Below are positions 1 through 12,135 of a stretch of DNA of 64,000 bases, piece after piece. How positions within the stretch are numbered: position 1 is the first letter of the stretch; every line of letters begins with the position of its first letter. Origin of the DNA: Hippophae tibetana (Eukaryota; Streptophyta; Magnoliopsida; Rosales; Elaeagnaceae); the NCBI GenBank assembly GCA_037013495.1, contig CM072805.1:41039169-41103168 (forward strand), read 5' to 3'. The position numbers and the translations under genes were made by a program. Under the pieces are notes generated by a model, which saw only the letters and a list, made by a program, of their open reading frames with translations, ran no database searches and was not told where the DNA came from.

Positions 1-140
1 TTGGAAGACAATTATGGTGTTAGATTTAGTGCATGAGTTTGTATTCACGAGAAAGAAGAATAGTTGTTTATTAATTCTCTAAACATAGTACATCAAGAAA
101 ATAGAACAACACATTTGATGAACAACACATTTCAATAATG

Positions 141-225
141 TTATCTTATAAGTTTTACCTTCACAAGAGTGTAGGAATGTTCAAAAATAGAGTGTATCTT
201 ATAAGTTTTACCTTCATAAGAGTTA
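141..225. repeat. Short direct duplication, about 54-base period
   Basis: A block of about 30 bases reading ttatcttataagttttacc at 141-170 recurs at 195-225 with one or two differences. No coding content is seen. The 1-280 stretch around it shows nothing else recognisable. Confidence 0.6.
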
Positions 226-287
226 AACAAGATAAGTGATTGAGATGAGTGGTAGACTAGGCGATGGATTGTATGTTGACGACAACT

Positions 288-470
288 ATTAGACTCGAAT
301 GATAGCTAGAGTCGAGTGACTACTGGAAATTGGCAAGGAAAGCTATAATTGGTCTCTTGATGGTAACTAGTAGACTCGAATGATAGATGGACTCGAATGG
401 CGATTAGTAACTGGACTTGAGTTACGATTGGTAGCTGGACTCGAGTGGTGAACGACAATTGGATTGGATT
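288..470. repeat. Degenerate tandem repeat built on a ctggactcgagt-like unit
   Basis: Variants of the motif gactcgaatgatag / ctggactcgagtgg recur at irregular spacing of about 25 to 60 bases. The minus-strand reading frame across it simply echoes the repeat and is not a credible gene. This could be part of an LTR or a decayed minisatellite. Confidence 0.5.
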
Positions 471-1569
471 GCAAGAGATTGCGACCTGCAAGGCTGTGCA
501 AGTGACTTGGGTTTTTTTTTTTTTTTTTATGTTTTAGACTTTCAAATAGGCATATTGCATTCCAATTTTACAATATACTATAAGCCTAATTTTTCAATAA
601 ATGAGATACAACTAATTAACTAAGTAATAATATTGTATTTTTATTATTCTTTTATAGTTTTAAACAATTAAAACATTTAATATAAAATTAATGAATAAAA
701 GATGGAAGTAAATTAATGATATTGCGTGTTAATATATGAATAAGAAATTAAAGGTTTGAATCTATGAAAGTTAAATTTTTTATTAATTTAATAAATATAT
801 AAATTAATTAAATAAATATAATATATATTAATATAATTATACTAGCTTTATAACTGCTACTTCATGATCGAATAATATCCAAAATCATCATTATTTTCAA
901 AATTAATAAAATAAAAAATTAAATTGATGGTACTAATAATTACGGATACCTAAATCTAACGTTGAAATAAACATTCCCAACCACCGTATTGAATCAATCA
1001 ATAAATTTACTTTTTTATTTTAGGTGAATTATTATATATCAAGAAATATAAATAAAAAACACTTTTATATTGTGAGTGTGAATTTGATTATAATTATCGA
1101 TATAATTGCATCATATCACTTAACTTATCACAAACTTACGATAAATAGAGATTTTCATAAAAAAAAATCTAATTACCATAAATTGTGGTGTTGTTAATTA
1201 TAAGTAGAAAAATAAATTATATTATTTTAAGTAATAATTGTCTATCATATATTTATCATATATTAATTGTGTTATAATTTCTATTATACAAAAATAATTT
1301 TTTTTATAAATAAATTAGAACGAAAGGTTATTTAAGTGTGTTATTTTTAACAAAAAAAATTGCATTTTAAATAGGTATTTATTAGATAAAATAATACAAA
1401 TATATTATTTTTATATAAATAATAGTAAAAGTTTATTTTACAAAGTATTAAATTTATGTTTTCATACTTATCTACTTCTAAAGTAAGATAATACAAATTC
1501 ATGTAGTATGTAACTTTTTTCCAATAGCTTAATAGGTTGAGCAAATACCAAAATAAAAATCGAAAAAAG

Positions 1570-1751
1570 GAATCCAAATCAAACCCTAATTTCATTACAT
1601 CTTCTGCCGCACGAACGCCACCCGTCAAAGAATCCTCCGCTGTTGCGGCGGGTTAAGTTGCATTTCCGTCCGTCACTAAGCCAACAGTCTACTATCCTAC
1701 TTTCTTGGCGTTCTCCGTTCTCCTTCAGTCCATTTCCTTCCTCTGTAATAT
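1570..1751 (+). other. Probable non-coding leader exon of the OBERON-like gene
   Basis: This is a clear island of balanced base composition in AT-rich surroundings. It starts near an aaaccctaatttc motif typical of plant 5' leaders, contains no complete ATG, and ends at a good donor (AT|GTAAGA, intron from 1752). The next plus-strand coding exon starts at 5922, with a plausible acceptor (gtatcag) just before it, so the leader intron would be about 4.1 kb. Assignment to that gene is inferred; it could belong to an unseen transcript. Confidence 0.4.
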
Positions 1752-2772
1752 GTAAGATGCATATTTTGTGATTGTCAAATTTTGGTTATTAGCTGATAAT
1801 TTGAAATGATTTCTTTGTTGTGCTTTGATTATAGGTCTTTCGAATCATGCAAATCAAAGAAAGCCTCAATTTCATTTAGACCTACATTTGGATAAACGAT
1901 TTGTTGTTTTCGATTTTTATTGTTTATGCTTACATTTTCGGACTTTGTTTGATACCGTGATATTTGCTAGTATAGTGATCTAATATGACGCCTTAATTCC
2001 CTTCGAATCTCTCGAAAGTTTTGTTATGAGCTTTTCTATAGATTTCCGAGTTCGTTGAATGCTTGAAATAATACTTCGTGAATTTTTGAAAACTTAAAGT
2101 TTCTCACCTTAATTTCCCTCGTACTTTTCTTTTTTGAAAATTAAAAATTTCAAAAACTTGAAATGCTGAGGACAAAAACAGGAATTACAAATAACAAATG
2201 AAATAAAAATAATAACAACAAAAACTTATGCACTAATTTAGATCTATATTACTCGAACTCTTTTAATATACTGAGAGTCGTAAATTTTTAGAGATATATC
2301 TAAGAGTCGGATAAACCCATTTTTCTAAATTTTATATAAATTTACAAATTAAATTGTCCAAGCCCAGTAATCGACTTAACCAACTGTGTGCACCCTTAGT
2401 CGGCTTGATCATGGATATGGGTTGGTTGGTCAGTTTTTGAAAAAAAGGAAAAAAAATGCTCACCTCTACCCATACTCATGTCCATAGATTTAGATAGGGA
2501 AAATTAATTGTCACAATTAATTATTAAAGCATAGTTGTTAAGGTTGGATTGGAGAAGCGCTTTTCTTTTCTTTTCTTTTTTTAAATCTACTAAAGGCCCT
2601 ATATCAGGATACGGAAAATCGTGCTTTCATTCAAGAGAAACTCATTCTAAGGTACTTTCTTTTTGACAAGTGCGTGGAAAAAGGGTGTGACTCCTTCTTT
2701 TACAGAGGATGGAGGGCATTTAGGTTGTTAGAAGTTGGAAGTTTCTTACATATTCAATAGAGTAAGGAATTT

Positions 2773-3090
2773 GGGACCCGTTTGGTGTGCTTATTTTAGA
2801 AGTAATTTTAAGAGAAGTGGTTTAAAATGAAATGATTGGATTAAAAGGTGTTTAAAGAGAGACATTAAGGTGTTTGACGTAAAATTACTATAAGTGATTT
2901 AGGGTGGTACTTTAGTAATTAATTTAGGACATGAATATGCATTATAAGCCACTTCTCTAAAAAGTAAGGATTATTTATTTTTTCTAAAAGCATAAAGAAT
3001 GCTTTTCAAAATTGCCAAACACCTTGAAAGTGATTTAAGCCATATAAAATCACTCTAAAATCAAAAGGAGAAGCTGTTCCAAATGGGCCC
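2773..3090. mobile_element. MITE with GGGCCCGTTTGG-type ends
   Basis: The left end reads gggacccgtttggtgtgctt. The right end, reverse-complemented, reads gggcccatttggaacagctt. Sub-terminal regions also pair imperfectly around aagtgatttta-like motifs. There is no coding capacity. The length of about 318 bases and the TIR style fit a non-autonomous class II element. A target-site duplication could not be fixed, so the superfamily is left open. It lies in the proposed leader intron. Confidence 0.65.
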
Positions 3091-4433
3091 TTCTATCCAT
3101 TTCTCCAAATTAGGAAATAATTTCACATTGCTTCTACACTATTAAAGATATTTAAAAGGAGTTCCTTAGGAGCTGTCATATAGTGGTACACTTCCACTAG
3201 CCATAAACGCCTACGACTATTCTCAAAAAGTTCTTAGGGAAAGGCAACATTATATAAGATGATCATGTGGCCTTACATTTTCTAATTGACTATCTTCCTA
3301 AAATAAGGAAAGATATGAAAGAACTCATTTGGAAGGACGTTAAGCATGGTTGAGAGGAGAGGAGTGTAGTTTTCCCAATGCTCTCTCAATTCCTTGCTAA
3401 TCAAGGCCTGCAAGGGCACTACCTATGACTATAGGCAGGATGTTCTTTTACTTTGAAGGCTGTAGGAATAAGCTCTTGATGGAGGTGGAGTCTATCGAAT
3501 AACACTCTTAGTGACTCTTTATTTTCATTTTTAGGAGCAAAGAAAGAAAAGAATGAAGACAACAGTGGCTGCTTGACCCTACCACCCTTCTCCATGCTTC
3601 TTTCATCAACAAAGTGCATAACGTCACATATTATTGGACATGATCCCAATTTTCTTTGATCTCCTCTATACCCCATGTTAACGAATTGTTGTGGATTGGA
3701 TAATGCCCGAATCAGTTATCTTTTTTTTTTTCCACCTTTCCTATCCAAATAAATAAAAGAAAGAAGCAGTGGGAAGGCTATGGTACACTATTGAACCCAA
3801 AAGACAGATGTAGCCATACTCACGTGAGATTCTTGGATCGAGCTTTATAACATTGTCCAAGGCTATTAACCCTTGGCATTTCATAATGGAAAGAATAACC
3901 ATTTCCCTCTTTATTAGCTCATTGGTAACTTTACACCAATGAATTGTTTCATAAAGGAAGGTCTAATCTCTCCTTTCCTCCACAACAATGTATCTCATGA
4001 AAAGTGGGAGATGCCTTACTGTATATTTGGAGTGTGAATTTGTCAAAAGCATATGTTTGTGTTTCTCGCCAATGTGGGCTGGCATGGCGTGTTCCTAATT
4101 CAGCCTCAAAAACTTATTCACAATAGATTTTTGAGGTTTTGGGAAGTTCAAGAAAGTAAAACGGCTGTGAACTCAGTCATTCTTTTCTTTGAAATTTGTT
4201 TAGAATGAATAGAAGAATTTTGGCTGCTTTATAGGCTTTTACATCTATACCTTTTCAAGGGTGTTCAAGATTTGACATTTTCTAAATTTTCATTATATTA
4301 TTAGGATTGTATAGATAATTATTTACATAAGGTGCATCTTGATTGCTTCTTTGAATTCTTCTTGGGACAAGCTTCCTTTGTTGGATCCTGGTCCACATTT
4401 GTCAATTTATGTTTATGTTTCCTATAAAATTAG
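3091..4433. other. Unresolved stretch, possibly decayed transposon-derived sequence
   Basis: The composition is less AT-rich than the flanks, and short open stretches occur in several frames on both strands, including an 85-codon minus-strand frame at 3419-3676. None matches a family I recognise, and frames change often. The segment at about 2560-2760 just before the MITE has the same character. It may be an old degraded element inside the leader intron. No gene is called. Confidence 0.3.
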
Positions 4434-4777
4434 AGTAAATGGTCATTGATCCCTTGCCTTTGGGTGATGCTCATTTTAGTGTCCTACCTTCTAGTTTACT
4501 CAAATTGGTCCAAAACTTTAAGACTGTTGGTCAATTTAGTCTAACAGCCCAAATTGATAATGCCAGTTACATATTTTAATAATAAAATTGTTAATCACAG
4601 CAAGAATTTTGAAGAATTTTCAATTAGTTTGACTGAAATAAGCAGTTTCTTCATTAAATTCTGTAACTTAAGCTATTAATTTGTAGATTTTGGAACAAAT
4701 TGACTACATTGAAAGGTAATGGACTAAAACGAGAGTGACTAACAACCCAAACTTAAGGAAACAATTGACCATTTATT
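4434..4777. mobile_element. Inverted-repeat MITE (foldback type)
   Basis: The left arm begins agtaaatggtcattgatccc. The right arm, reverse-complemented, begins aataaatggtcaattgtttc. Pairing continues through attttagtgtcctacctt and caaattggtccaaaac on the left against their counterparts on the right, giving arms of about 90 bases. It encodes nothing. The ggtccaaa-type internal sequence resembles the element at 19084-19404, suggesting related families. Superfamily is not assigned because no clear target-site duplication was found. Confidence 0.7.
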
Positions 4778-5228
4778 CAAAAAAAATATTTACAAGCAAA
4801 AAGAGAGGGCTCCTTGAGGTGACCTTAGTATCTTGTTTCAAAACTTTACTGTCTAAGAGAATTCTGGTATAGATTCCGGATGGATTATTGACTTAGTGAC
4901 TAGTATATGTCCATGTAGAGGTGTTGAAAGAGCTGGGCTAACTTAGCTCAGTTATTCTCACACGAATTATAACTTAGTTTAAATGAACTCAGCTACTTAT
5001 GGACAACTCATTTAATTATTTTATTAAACTTATTTAATTTTTTTATTAAACTCATTTAATTTTTTTTATAACATTTAATTAATTATTTAAAAAAGTAAAT
5101 AAATAAAAAATATTACATAAAATTAGAACATCATTTAATCTAGATATGAACCATATTAGTATTACTGCTACAAATGTAAGTCCACAACATTAACTCCTAA
5201 ATCATCATTATTATGATTTTTTATGATT

Positions 5229-5259
<31 letters not shown>
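5229..5259. repeat. (CT)n-(TA)n microsatellite
   Basis: About nine CT units run straight into about six TA units inside the proposed leader intron. The surrounding 4780-5860 stretch is AT-rich and shows no gene. Confidence 0.9.
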
Positions 5260-5921
5260 TAAAATTAATAATATATTTTTTTTCTTTTATTGTATTGAGT
5301 ATACTCTCCTTATATTCATCAACAATCAAATTAAACTTAACAATGTAAGATTTTGATTTATGGTTTTCCCTTGCATTACAAAAAAAATATTGAATAATTT
5401 GTTTTTATTATTTAAAGAAAGAATGTAAGTAGTTATAGTTTGGTTCATTTTAACATTAATTAATGCTAACGTCATATACGAGATGGAAATTAAACTTAAA
5501 ATACTATAAAAAAATATTCAGTGAAAAAAGTGCTCAACTAAAATAAATTTTTAATAAAAAAAAAATATGTTCAACCAAAAACTTGTCAAATGAATTAGTG
5601 AGCTGTTCATTTAAGCTCGTGAGCTAATTGAGCTGGAATTTATTAGCTTATACGCTCATTGAGTTAATTTTAAATGATCTGAGCCAAACTGAATAGTTCA
5701 TTTAATATCTTTATATCTATGTAATGTAGAATATAACTTTTAGAAGGAATGTCAATTTTCTACCATACCTTAGTATGTCCACTTTGAAGTTAATATTATG
5801 ATAATCAAATAGAGAATTGCTAACGGTTTTATTCCTTATGGTTAAAACAAATTTTCATGTTTATTCATAATGATGTCACAGTTCTACAAGATTTAGTATC
5901 AGTCTGTTGATAAAGAAATTC

Positions 5922-8900
5922 ATGGATATTGATCCCCCTAAGGAAAGCAATGGAGTGGCACGTAAGACTAACGACAATAGTTCTCTTGTGAGGCCAGTGT
6001 CGCCCGATGCATCTGGTGAGGGATTGCCATATGCTCCTATAAATTGGCCTAAGCGTGGTGACAATTGGGGCTGGAAAGTAGGGAAGAGAGTTGCGATAAC
6101 TGGGCACTATCTTGATAGGTATTTGTATCTTCCTATGCGTCTTTACCGTGAAGGTGGAGTCCGTAGACAGGGCAGGGGTTTAGCAAGCAAGCTTTCAATT
6201 GAAAGGTACATCCGAGAAAATTTTCCTGGCACTGACATTGATGCCTTCTTTGCATCTTTTGTATGGAAGATCCCAGCAAAAGGATCAGCAATTGCCAACG
6301 GTTAGTTGAAGTCTTTACAAAATGTTCTCTTACATGCTTTATTTTAGCGTTTGTTGTTATTATTACTTTTATTTTTGTTTGTTGATGCAAAGCCGTGAAT
6401 CTAAGTGCATATATTTGCTTTATTCTAGAACTTGTTTTTCTTCCTTTGGATAATTGCGTATAGGTTTATTATAGGGGGGGAGGGGCGGGAATTGTGTATA
6501 GGTTGTTCTTTGTAAACAACATGAGGAAATTATATGTTCTGGCCATTTTGCTTGTTTACCACTGGCTCTGCCAGAGTTCTGTGCAGAATTATATTGAACC
6601 AAGAATTGAATTGAATCAAAGTTCTAAATCTACACTTCATCACCTCCGACCCCACTGATAAGTCTATATATGACCCAGTTACTGAATTTTCTTCATTTAT
6701 TGAGATTTGAGCTATAAATGTCAATTGCTTTGAAATTTCAAAATCTTGCGTGTTGTATTGGACCTACAATTTCCTTCCTTAACATCGTTTCTAAAGTGTC
6801 TTAACAAGTTTTTAGGCAGAGATTACAAAGGCCATGTTTGGTTATTATATTTCATATTACTTATTAAGTTCTGATCATAATCCTCCCTTTCTTTGTATAC
6901 TTTTCCATTCTTATTTTTTCAATATGCTGTTTCTGGTGATCAAATTGTTTTGGTATACATCGTTTATCATAATGTCTGCATGTTGAAATTGTTTGAAAAT
7001 TTTCTCAAGTTTTTAAGGCACTTATTTTGAAGCTTCTTTTAGTTTTTTACCCCTCCTGCTGTAGGAAATTTCTTTCCCTTACCAACTTTGCTTTTCCTTT
7101 TTTTTTTGTTTTTAAATAAGTGCAGGTAATTTAACAGGGTATCAAGTAACTAGTCTACCTCCTGAAGAAGACAGAGAACAGTCTCCATCAGATTCCCAGT
7201 CCGATGTCAGGCGTTGTAAGGCTAAAAATAAGATGTGCAGCAGTCTGGTAGAACAAACAGAAAATCCTCCTATTGCAGTCATGCATTGTGATATTTGCTG
7301 CAGTGAGCCACTATTTTGTCGTGATTGTAGTTGCATTTTGTGTTGCAAGTCCGTAAATCCTACCTATCCATATAGTTACATCAAATGTCAAGCAGTGATA
7401 GAAGGGGGTGGTGTTTGTGGACATATGGCTCACATTGACTGTGCGATACGTTCCTACATGGCTGGTACCATTGGTGGAAGCATTGGGTTGGATGCTGAGT
7501 ACTATTGCCGGCGTTGTGATACAAAGACGGATCTGGTTTCACATGTTGGAAGGCTTTTACGGACATGTGAATCTATTGATTCTCGGGATGACATTGAAAA
7601 GATTTTAAATGTTGGCATCTGTATTTTGCATGATTCACAGAAAACCAGTGCAAAGGTGTTGCTTAATCGCATCAAATCTGTTGTTGCTAAGGTAAAAGTG
7701 ATCTACATAGGTGTATAGAAAATTCCTTTACTGCTTAGTCAATTTCAGTGTTGTCCTTATTTGGAGTTTATAGAGCCATCAGTATGATCAGTTTGGTATT
7801 TCTATCAGCTCAAGTCTGGGAGTGATCTTAAAGATATTTGGAAGGTGGAAGAAAGCATCTCAAGTATTTCTGCAGGTATACTTTTTCAATATCCTTGTCC
7901 AATTCTGAATGATTATGTCTAGTGGTGGCAATTCGGATACAACCCAAAACACAAACCCAATCCCTCACCAAAAAATATTTTTTAGTTAGGGTTATTTATT
8001 AATTCTTTGGAAAAAGATAGCTCAAGTCCGCTACCTTTAACGAAAGTGCACTTTAGATCCCTATCTATTAGGTAGAGCAGCAAAAATTCGCTATCTTTAC
8101 AAAAAATATTCACACCTTTCAACCCCGCTAGACGATCGCAGAAGTTGATTTTGTAAAGATAATGAATTTGTGTTGCCCCACTTTTGCAAAATAGTGGGGC
8201 ATGATAAATCACCTTTATAAAATGGCCTTGGGTTACTTTTTTGTAAAAGGTAGCGGACGTGTATTATCTCATCTATTAGGTACCGATTTAAAGTACACTT
8301 TCATTAAAGGTAACAAATTTAGGCGATCATTTGTCCTAATTCTTGTGTCTATGAAGATATTGATTTTTCTTATCACTATTAATAAATAAATTGGCAAAAA
8401 ATCATTTAATTTTTGTATTCTATAGTATAAAAATATGTGAATTTGACCCCAAAAAAAAGGTAACATGCATTACCCACACGAATTGCCACCCCTAGGAATG
8501 GAAGATCAACTCGGAACATGTATAAACTTGGTGTTAACGCTGTTTCTTCTTTCTTTTATTGCTGAATGTTTCACTTAATCAAGTGGTTTAACCCATCCCT
8601 CCTTGGAAAATGTATATCATAAATTTAGATATATCTCAAATCACGTGGCAAAGTATTATTAGTGAGTACAGTTAGACCCACAAAACTGTATGTAACAAGA
8701 AATTGTCACATTAGTTGAGGCTGTGATAGATTTGTGATATATACCCATCCCTCTTTAGTTTGGAGTCATGTCACATGTTTTCCTAGGATTGAGTTGAAAA
8801 TATAGTTGTTTTTCAGGCTCTCTTTTCCTCTCTAAGCACTGAATTGTGTCTGATTACATCCAGATTCATTTAATGACAAAAATGACACACTTGAAGTTAC

Positions 8901-9303
8901 ATACGACCTCGATCCGCTATATGTTGGAACAGATACAGAAACCGTCTCTATATCTTTTGATTGCCAAACAGCATCCAAAAAGCTTGATGAAGAGATCGAT
9001 GAGGTACTGCAGGCACTTAAAAAGTCACAGGAATTCGAATACAAATTGGCAGAAGAAAAACTTAATGCACAAAAGAAATATCTACATAATTTGTACGAGC
9101 AACTAGACAAGGAGAGGTCAGAATTGGCACGTCATATATCGTCAACTGACCCAGATGTTTTACTAAATGCTGTCTTGAGCAGAGTGAATCAGATAAAAAA
9201 GGAAGTCACTAAGCTAAAGGATATGAAGGAAGTAGCCCATGGATTTGGAAAGACATCTAGAGGTATTCTTGATGAGCATTTTGGTCTGGAAGTTTGGGAA
9301 TGA
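5922..9303 (+). CDS. OBERON-like PHD finger protein with N-terminal DUF7081-type region
   Basis: Four coding exons, 5922-6300, 7126-7691, 7809-7875 and 8864-9303, join in frame through GT-AG introns to give 483 residues. Start: the ATG at 5922 opens MDIDPPKE, just after a plausible acceptor. Residues 35-120 carry the LPYAPINWPKRGDNWGWKVG and FFASFVWKIP motifs of the plant DUF7081 type. Residues 180-257 form a Cys/His-rich OBERON-type PHD module (HCDICC, CRDCSCILCC, CGHMAHIDC, YYCRRC). Residues 375-428 are a Lys/Glu-rich coiled coil before a conserved-looking C terminus. OBERON proteins are nuclear PHD factors acting in meristem and embryo development; a nuclear chromatin-reader role here is inferred from family. 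An alternative acceptor at 7137 would shift the frame, so 7126 was chosen. The last intron contains a MITE. The stretch after the stop (9304 to about 9480) is probably 3' UTR. Confidence 0.9.
7920..8494. mobile_element. hAT-like MITE with nested foldback, inside the last intron of the PHD gene
   Basis: The outer ends are tagtggtggcaattcgg and, on the other strand, taggggtggcaattcg, a TIR style common in plant hAT-type MITEs. Inside lies a second, longer inverted repeat: ctacctttaacgaaagtgca near 8032 pairs with the reverse complement of tgtactttc-type sequence near 8290-8315. A further inner pair lies around aattcgctatctttac. This suggests one element inserted in another, or one large foldback. 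No 8-base target duplication could be confirmed. Confidence 0.65.
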
Positions 9304-9479
9304 ATTGAATCTTAATGCGATGGTGATGGTCGAATTTCACCATTTCTCTATCAAATTTTGGACTTGTTCATGTTTGTAACCGAAGCTTCGATAGCATTCT
9401 TTGAGCGGATGTCACTTGTAATAGGATTTATAGTAAAATCTCATCTTCTTGGGGATGACATTTGGTGCCCACAATGCAG

Positions 9480-11267
9480 AAGCAACTGAAAATGCCTGAA
9501 GTGTTTTTCAGAATGGATTCGGATGTTATGTCGTCATGTGTAGTCTAATACTTGGAGGTTTGTTGATCAAGGACTGACAATTTGCAAAAGTAAGAAAAAC
9601 TTGTAAAAGAGTATGCTTTAAACTTTGCCGAACCAAGAAGATGGTTTTGTATCATCAGTTTTGTCTTAATGCAGTGAAAGGTTCATTGCACATCCCAAAG
9701 TTACAGGTAATTTATTTATTTTAAATAACAGTCGTACATCCACATACACATGTACAATGACTGGGTGTGAACTCACTCTTTCAGTGTGCATATAATGTTG
9801 CTATACAAGGCAATTGTGTTTTTTCCCCTTAATTTACAGGCAAGTATGTCTTGATATGAAGTATTTTCTCACGTATTTTTTTAGTTTTGCTTTTGAATTT
9901 TTTCCCCACTTTTTAATATTATTTTTTCGTTTCAATCCCAGATAAATAACCTTTTTTTGGGGTGTCAGAAGAGAATGTATTTCTTTTTGCCCAATATTTT
10001 ATTATTAAAAAAGAAAAAGAAAAAAGTTTACAACCATGACAACCATTAAGCCCTAAAAATCAAATCAAGACTGATCATGGCTTATTACAAGTGGACTCTG
10101 AATGGACTTGATCCTATCTAAATTAAGTATTAGACACGTGAAAAAAATAAAAAAAAAGAGGTAAACACATCATCAGAAAGAATTAGACTCAACAGTCGAT
10201 TCAACTTTACAATAAATTTGTTATTAATTAGAAAGTAAATTTAAATCAAAATCCAAAACCATAATAATGAAATGATTTACGATCACAGATATTTGGGAAA
10301 TCAAATATAGATACCAAATCCTAACAAAGAGACGTGTGAAAAAAGTGGGTGAAGAAATGAGACTTGAGCTATTGAAGACGTAGCTGTCGAAGTTGCAATC
10401 ACCATCGTATGCTGCTCATGGAGGATGAGGCATAAAGATTGCAATTGCAAAAGCTGGGAATATTTTGATAGAATTTATGCATCTCCTCAATCAACTAATC
10501 TATATATAGTATACTGCGTTGAGTTTTTACCGCTCGTCGTTGCATTGTTTGTCCTGCTTATAGAATGGACATAGAGAAACTAGATCGAGAAATTGATTAT
10601 CCATCTCCAATGAATATTCTATTATTACTTTTTGTTGTTTCTCTCCACCGCTATCCGTAGACGTAGCCTTCGTAGTCATCACCGGCATCACTCATCGTGT
10701 ATAGTATCTTTGAATCACAAATAGGAAGAGTATAAGAGAGAGAATGAATATGAATAATATGAGACAGAAATAATATGCGAAAAAATGGGTCATGCGTGAA
10801 GGATAATTTAGTAAACTAATTTTTTTAACCAAACAGATTGGATTCTTTAGTTATTAAAAATGTTGTAATCGAATAATTTGGTCCAATTTGGTTAACGATT
10901 CAGTTAATAATACATAAATATGATATAATTTAATAGAATATAGTCCAATAGGATACAATTAAATGTCCTACTTATCATACATAAATATGATACGGTCTAA
11001 TCCGAGAAATAATTAGTAATGAATTCTACCAAACAAAGGAAAGTAATTGAAGCATTCTAAATAAAAACTATTTAAGACATTCTAATGCATAGATCTATAT
11101 TATAATATTCGAAATTAAATGACATAGAAAACTAAAATAAATAATAGAATCCAAATAACATTCTTTTAGAGAAAGCTAAGTAGCATTTCTTCACGAGTTA
11201 ACCAAAAGTTGTCTATCAATACATACCACATGCTCCGCCCTAACTAGGACATGCAATAAGAAACTTT
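9480..11267. other. Intergenic stretch without a recognised gene
   Basis: AT-rich sequence. A 54-codon ATG-started minus-strand frame near 10520-10690 (starting MPVMTTKATST) has no recognised family and no supporting signals. The (A/T)-rich part at 10840-11060 resembles decayed transposon ends but no pair of termini was found. Confidence 0.5.
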
Positions 11268-11344
11268 TAATAATATTTTTTATTACATTCATAAGCTTAC
11301 ATATATTTAATAATATTTTTTATTGTATTCATAAGCTTACATTT
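11268..11344. repeat. Tandem duplication, about 39-base unit
   Basis: Two copies of taataatattttttattaca followed by ttcataagcttacat lie head to tail with only one or two mismatches. Non-coding. Confidence 0.75.
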
Positions 11345-11807
11345 AATTATTTAATAAACAAGAAGAAACTTATTATTAATCATCAATGATCAATGTAATG
11401 TCTTTAATGAACTCTACAAGTAAATAAAATCATATATCAAACTCATGTAAATCATCATCACCTATATAGAGAATATAAATGAGTACATATCATATTCAGA
11501 GATGAAAGCAAATGTACAAGTCTTCACTTAAAGACAATTTATAAAAATGATATCTTAATAACGATGAGATCACTTGAACTTGAAAAATGTCTTTTTGGTC
11601 AAGAAATATATAATAGGCCATGCAATTGAGAATTGATTTAGAAAAAAACATAACACACAAGCATAAAATAGAACCCAAGAGTCAAGTGAGTTATGTCTTC
11701 ATAGAAAAATGTACAACATAAAGGTATAAGACTAATAACGAGAAGTAACACAAGGAAACAAACCTATCAACTTCATAATTTTGACAAAATAAGGAACCAA
11801 ATTAGGC

Positions 11808-11810
<3 letters not shown>

Positions 11811-11838
<28 letters not shown>
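11811..11838. repeat. (AT)14 microsatellite
   Basis: An uninterrupted AT run. It ends about 25 bases before the first recognisable residues of the HMGA-like relic. Confidence 0.95.
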
Positions 11839-11841
<3 letters not shown>

Positions 11842-11861
11842 TTTGTTGCTTTAAATTGGGT

Positions 11862-12135
11862 TTCACGATGATCATGAAGACCATTGAAGTAGTAGACGAT
11901 AAGAATGGAGCAAATAAATCAACAATTTCAACATACATAGAATCAATTTATGGAGAATTTCCACTTTGGCACATAACACTACTTTCACACCATCTCAACA
12001 AAATGAAAAAGAGTAGAGAACTCATTTTCAATAAGAATAACTACATGAGCCAGACCCAAATGCACCACCAAAGAGAGGACGTGGTAGACCCCCAAATTCA
12101 AACCAAGATTCGTCACCAGGCCCATATAACATGAA
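11862..12135 (+). pseudogene. HMGA-type (linker-histone domain plus AT-hook) gene relic
   Basis: The frame from about 11862 reads MIMKTIEVVDDKNGANKST, then YIESIYGE, LLSHHLNKMK and FNKNNYM. This is the H15 (linker histone H1/H5) domain of plant HMGA proteins (Arabidopsis At1g14900 type). After NNYM at about 12045 the match moves to another frame and continues PDPNAPPKRGRGRPP. This includes an AT-hook core at 12071-12094, followed by NSNQDSSPGPYNMN. The family has KPDPNAPPKRGRGRPP directly after NNYM, so one base is missing near 12049. There is no upstream start region and only one AT-hook remains of the usual four. The piece is therefore a truncated, frameshifted host-gene copy. It might instead be a sequencing error in a fragment, but truncation at both ends argues against a working gene. 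Confidence 0.8.

Noticed and set aside
306-491. 61-codon minus-strand frame
   Set aside because: It is a translation of the degenerate ctggactcgagt-type repeat with no family resemblance.
3419-3676. 85-codon minus-strand frame in the leader intron
   Set aside because: No recognised domain, no splice or composition support, and open stretches occur in competing frames.
7142-7566. Minus-strand and alternate-frame ORFs over the PHD exon
   Set aside because: Shadows of the real plus-strand exon at 7126-7691.
8832-9110. 92-codon minus-strand Ser-rich frame
   Set aside because: Antisense shadow of the coiled-coil exon at 8864-9303.
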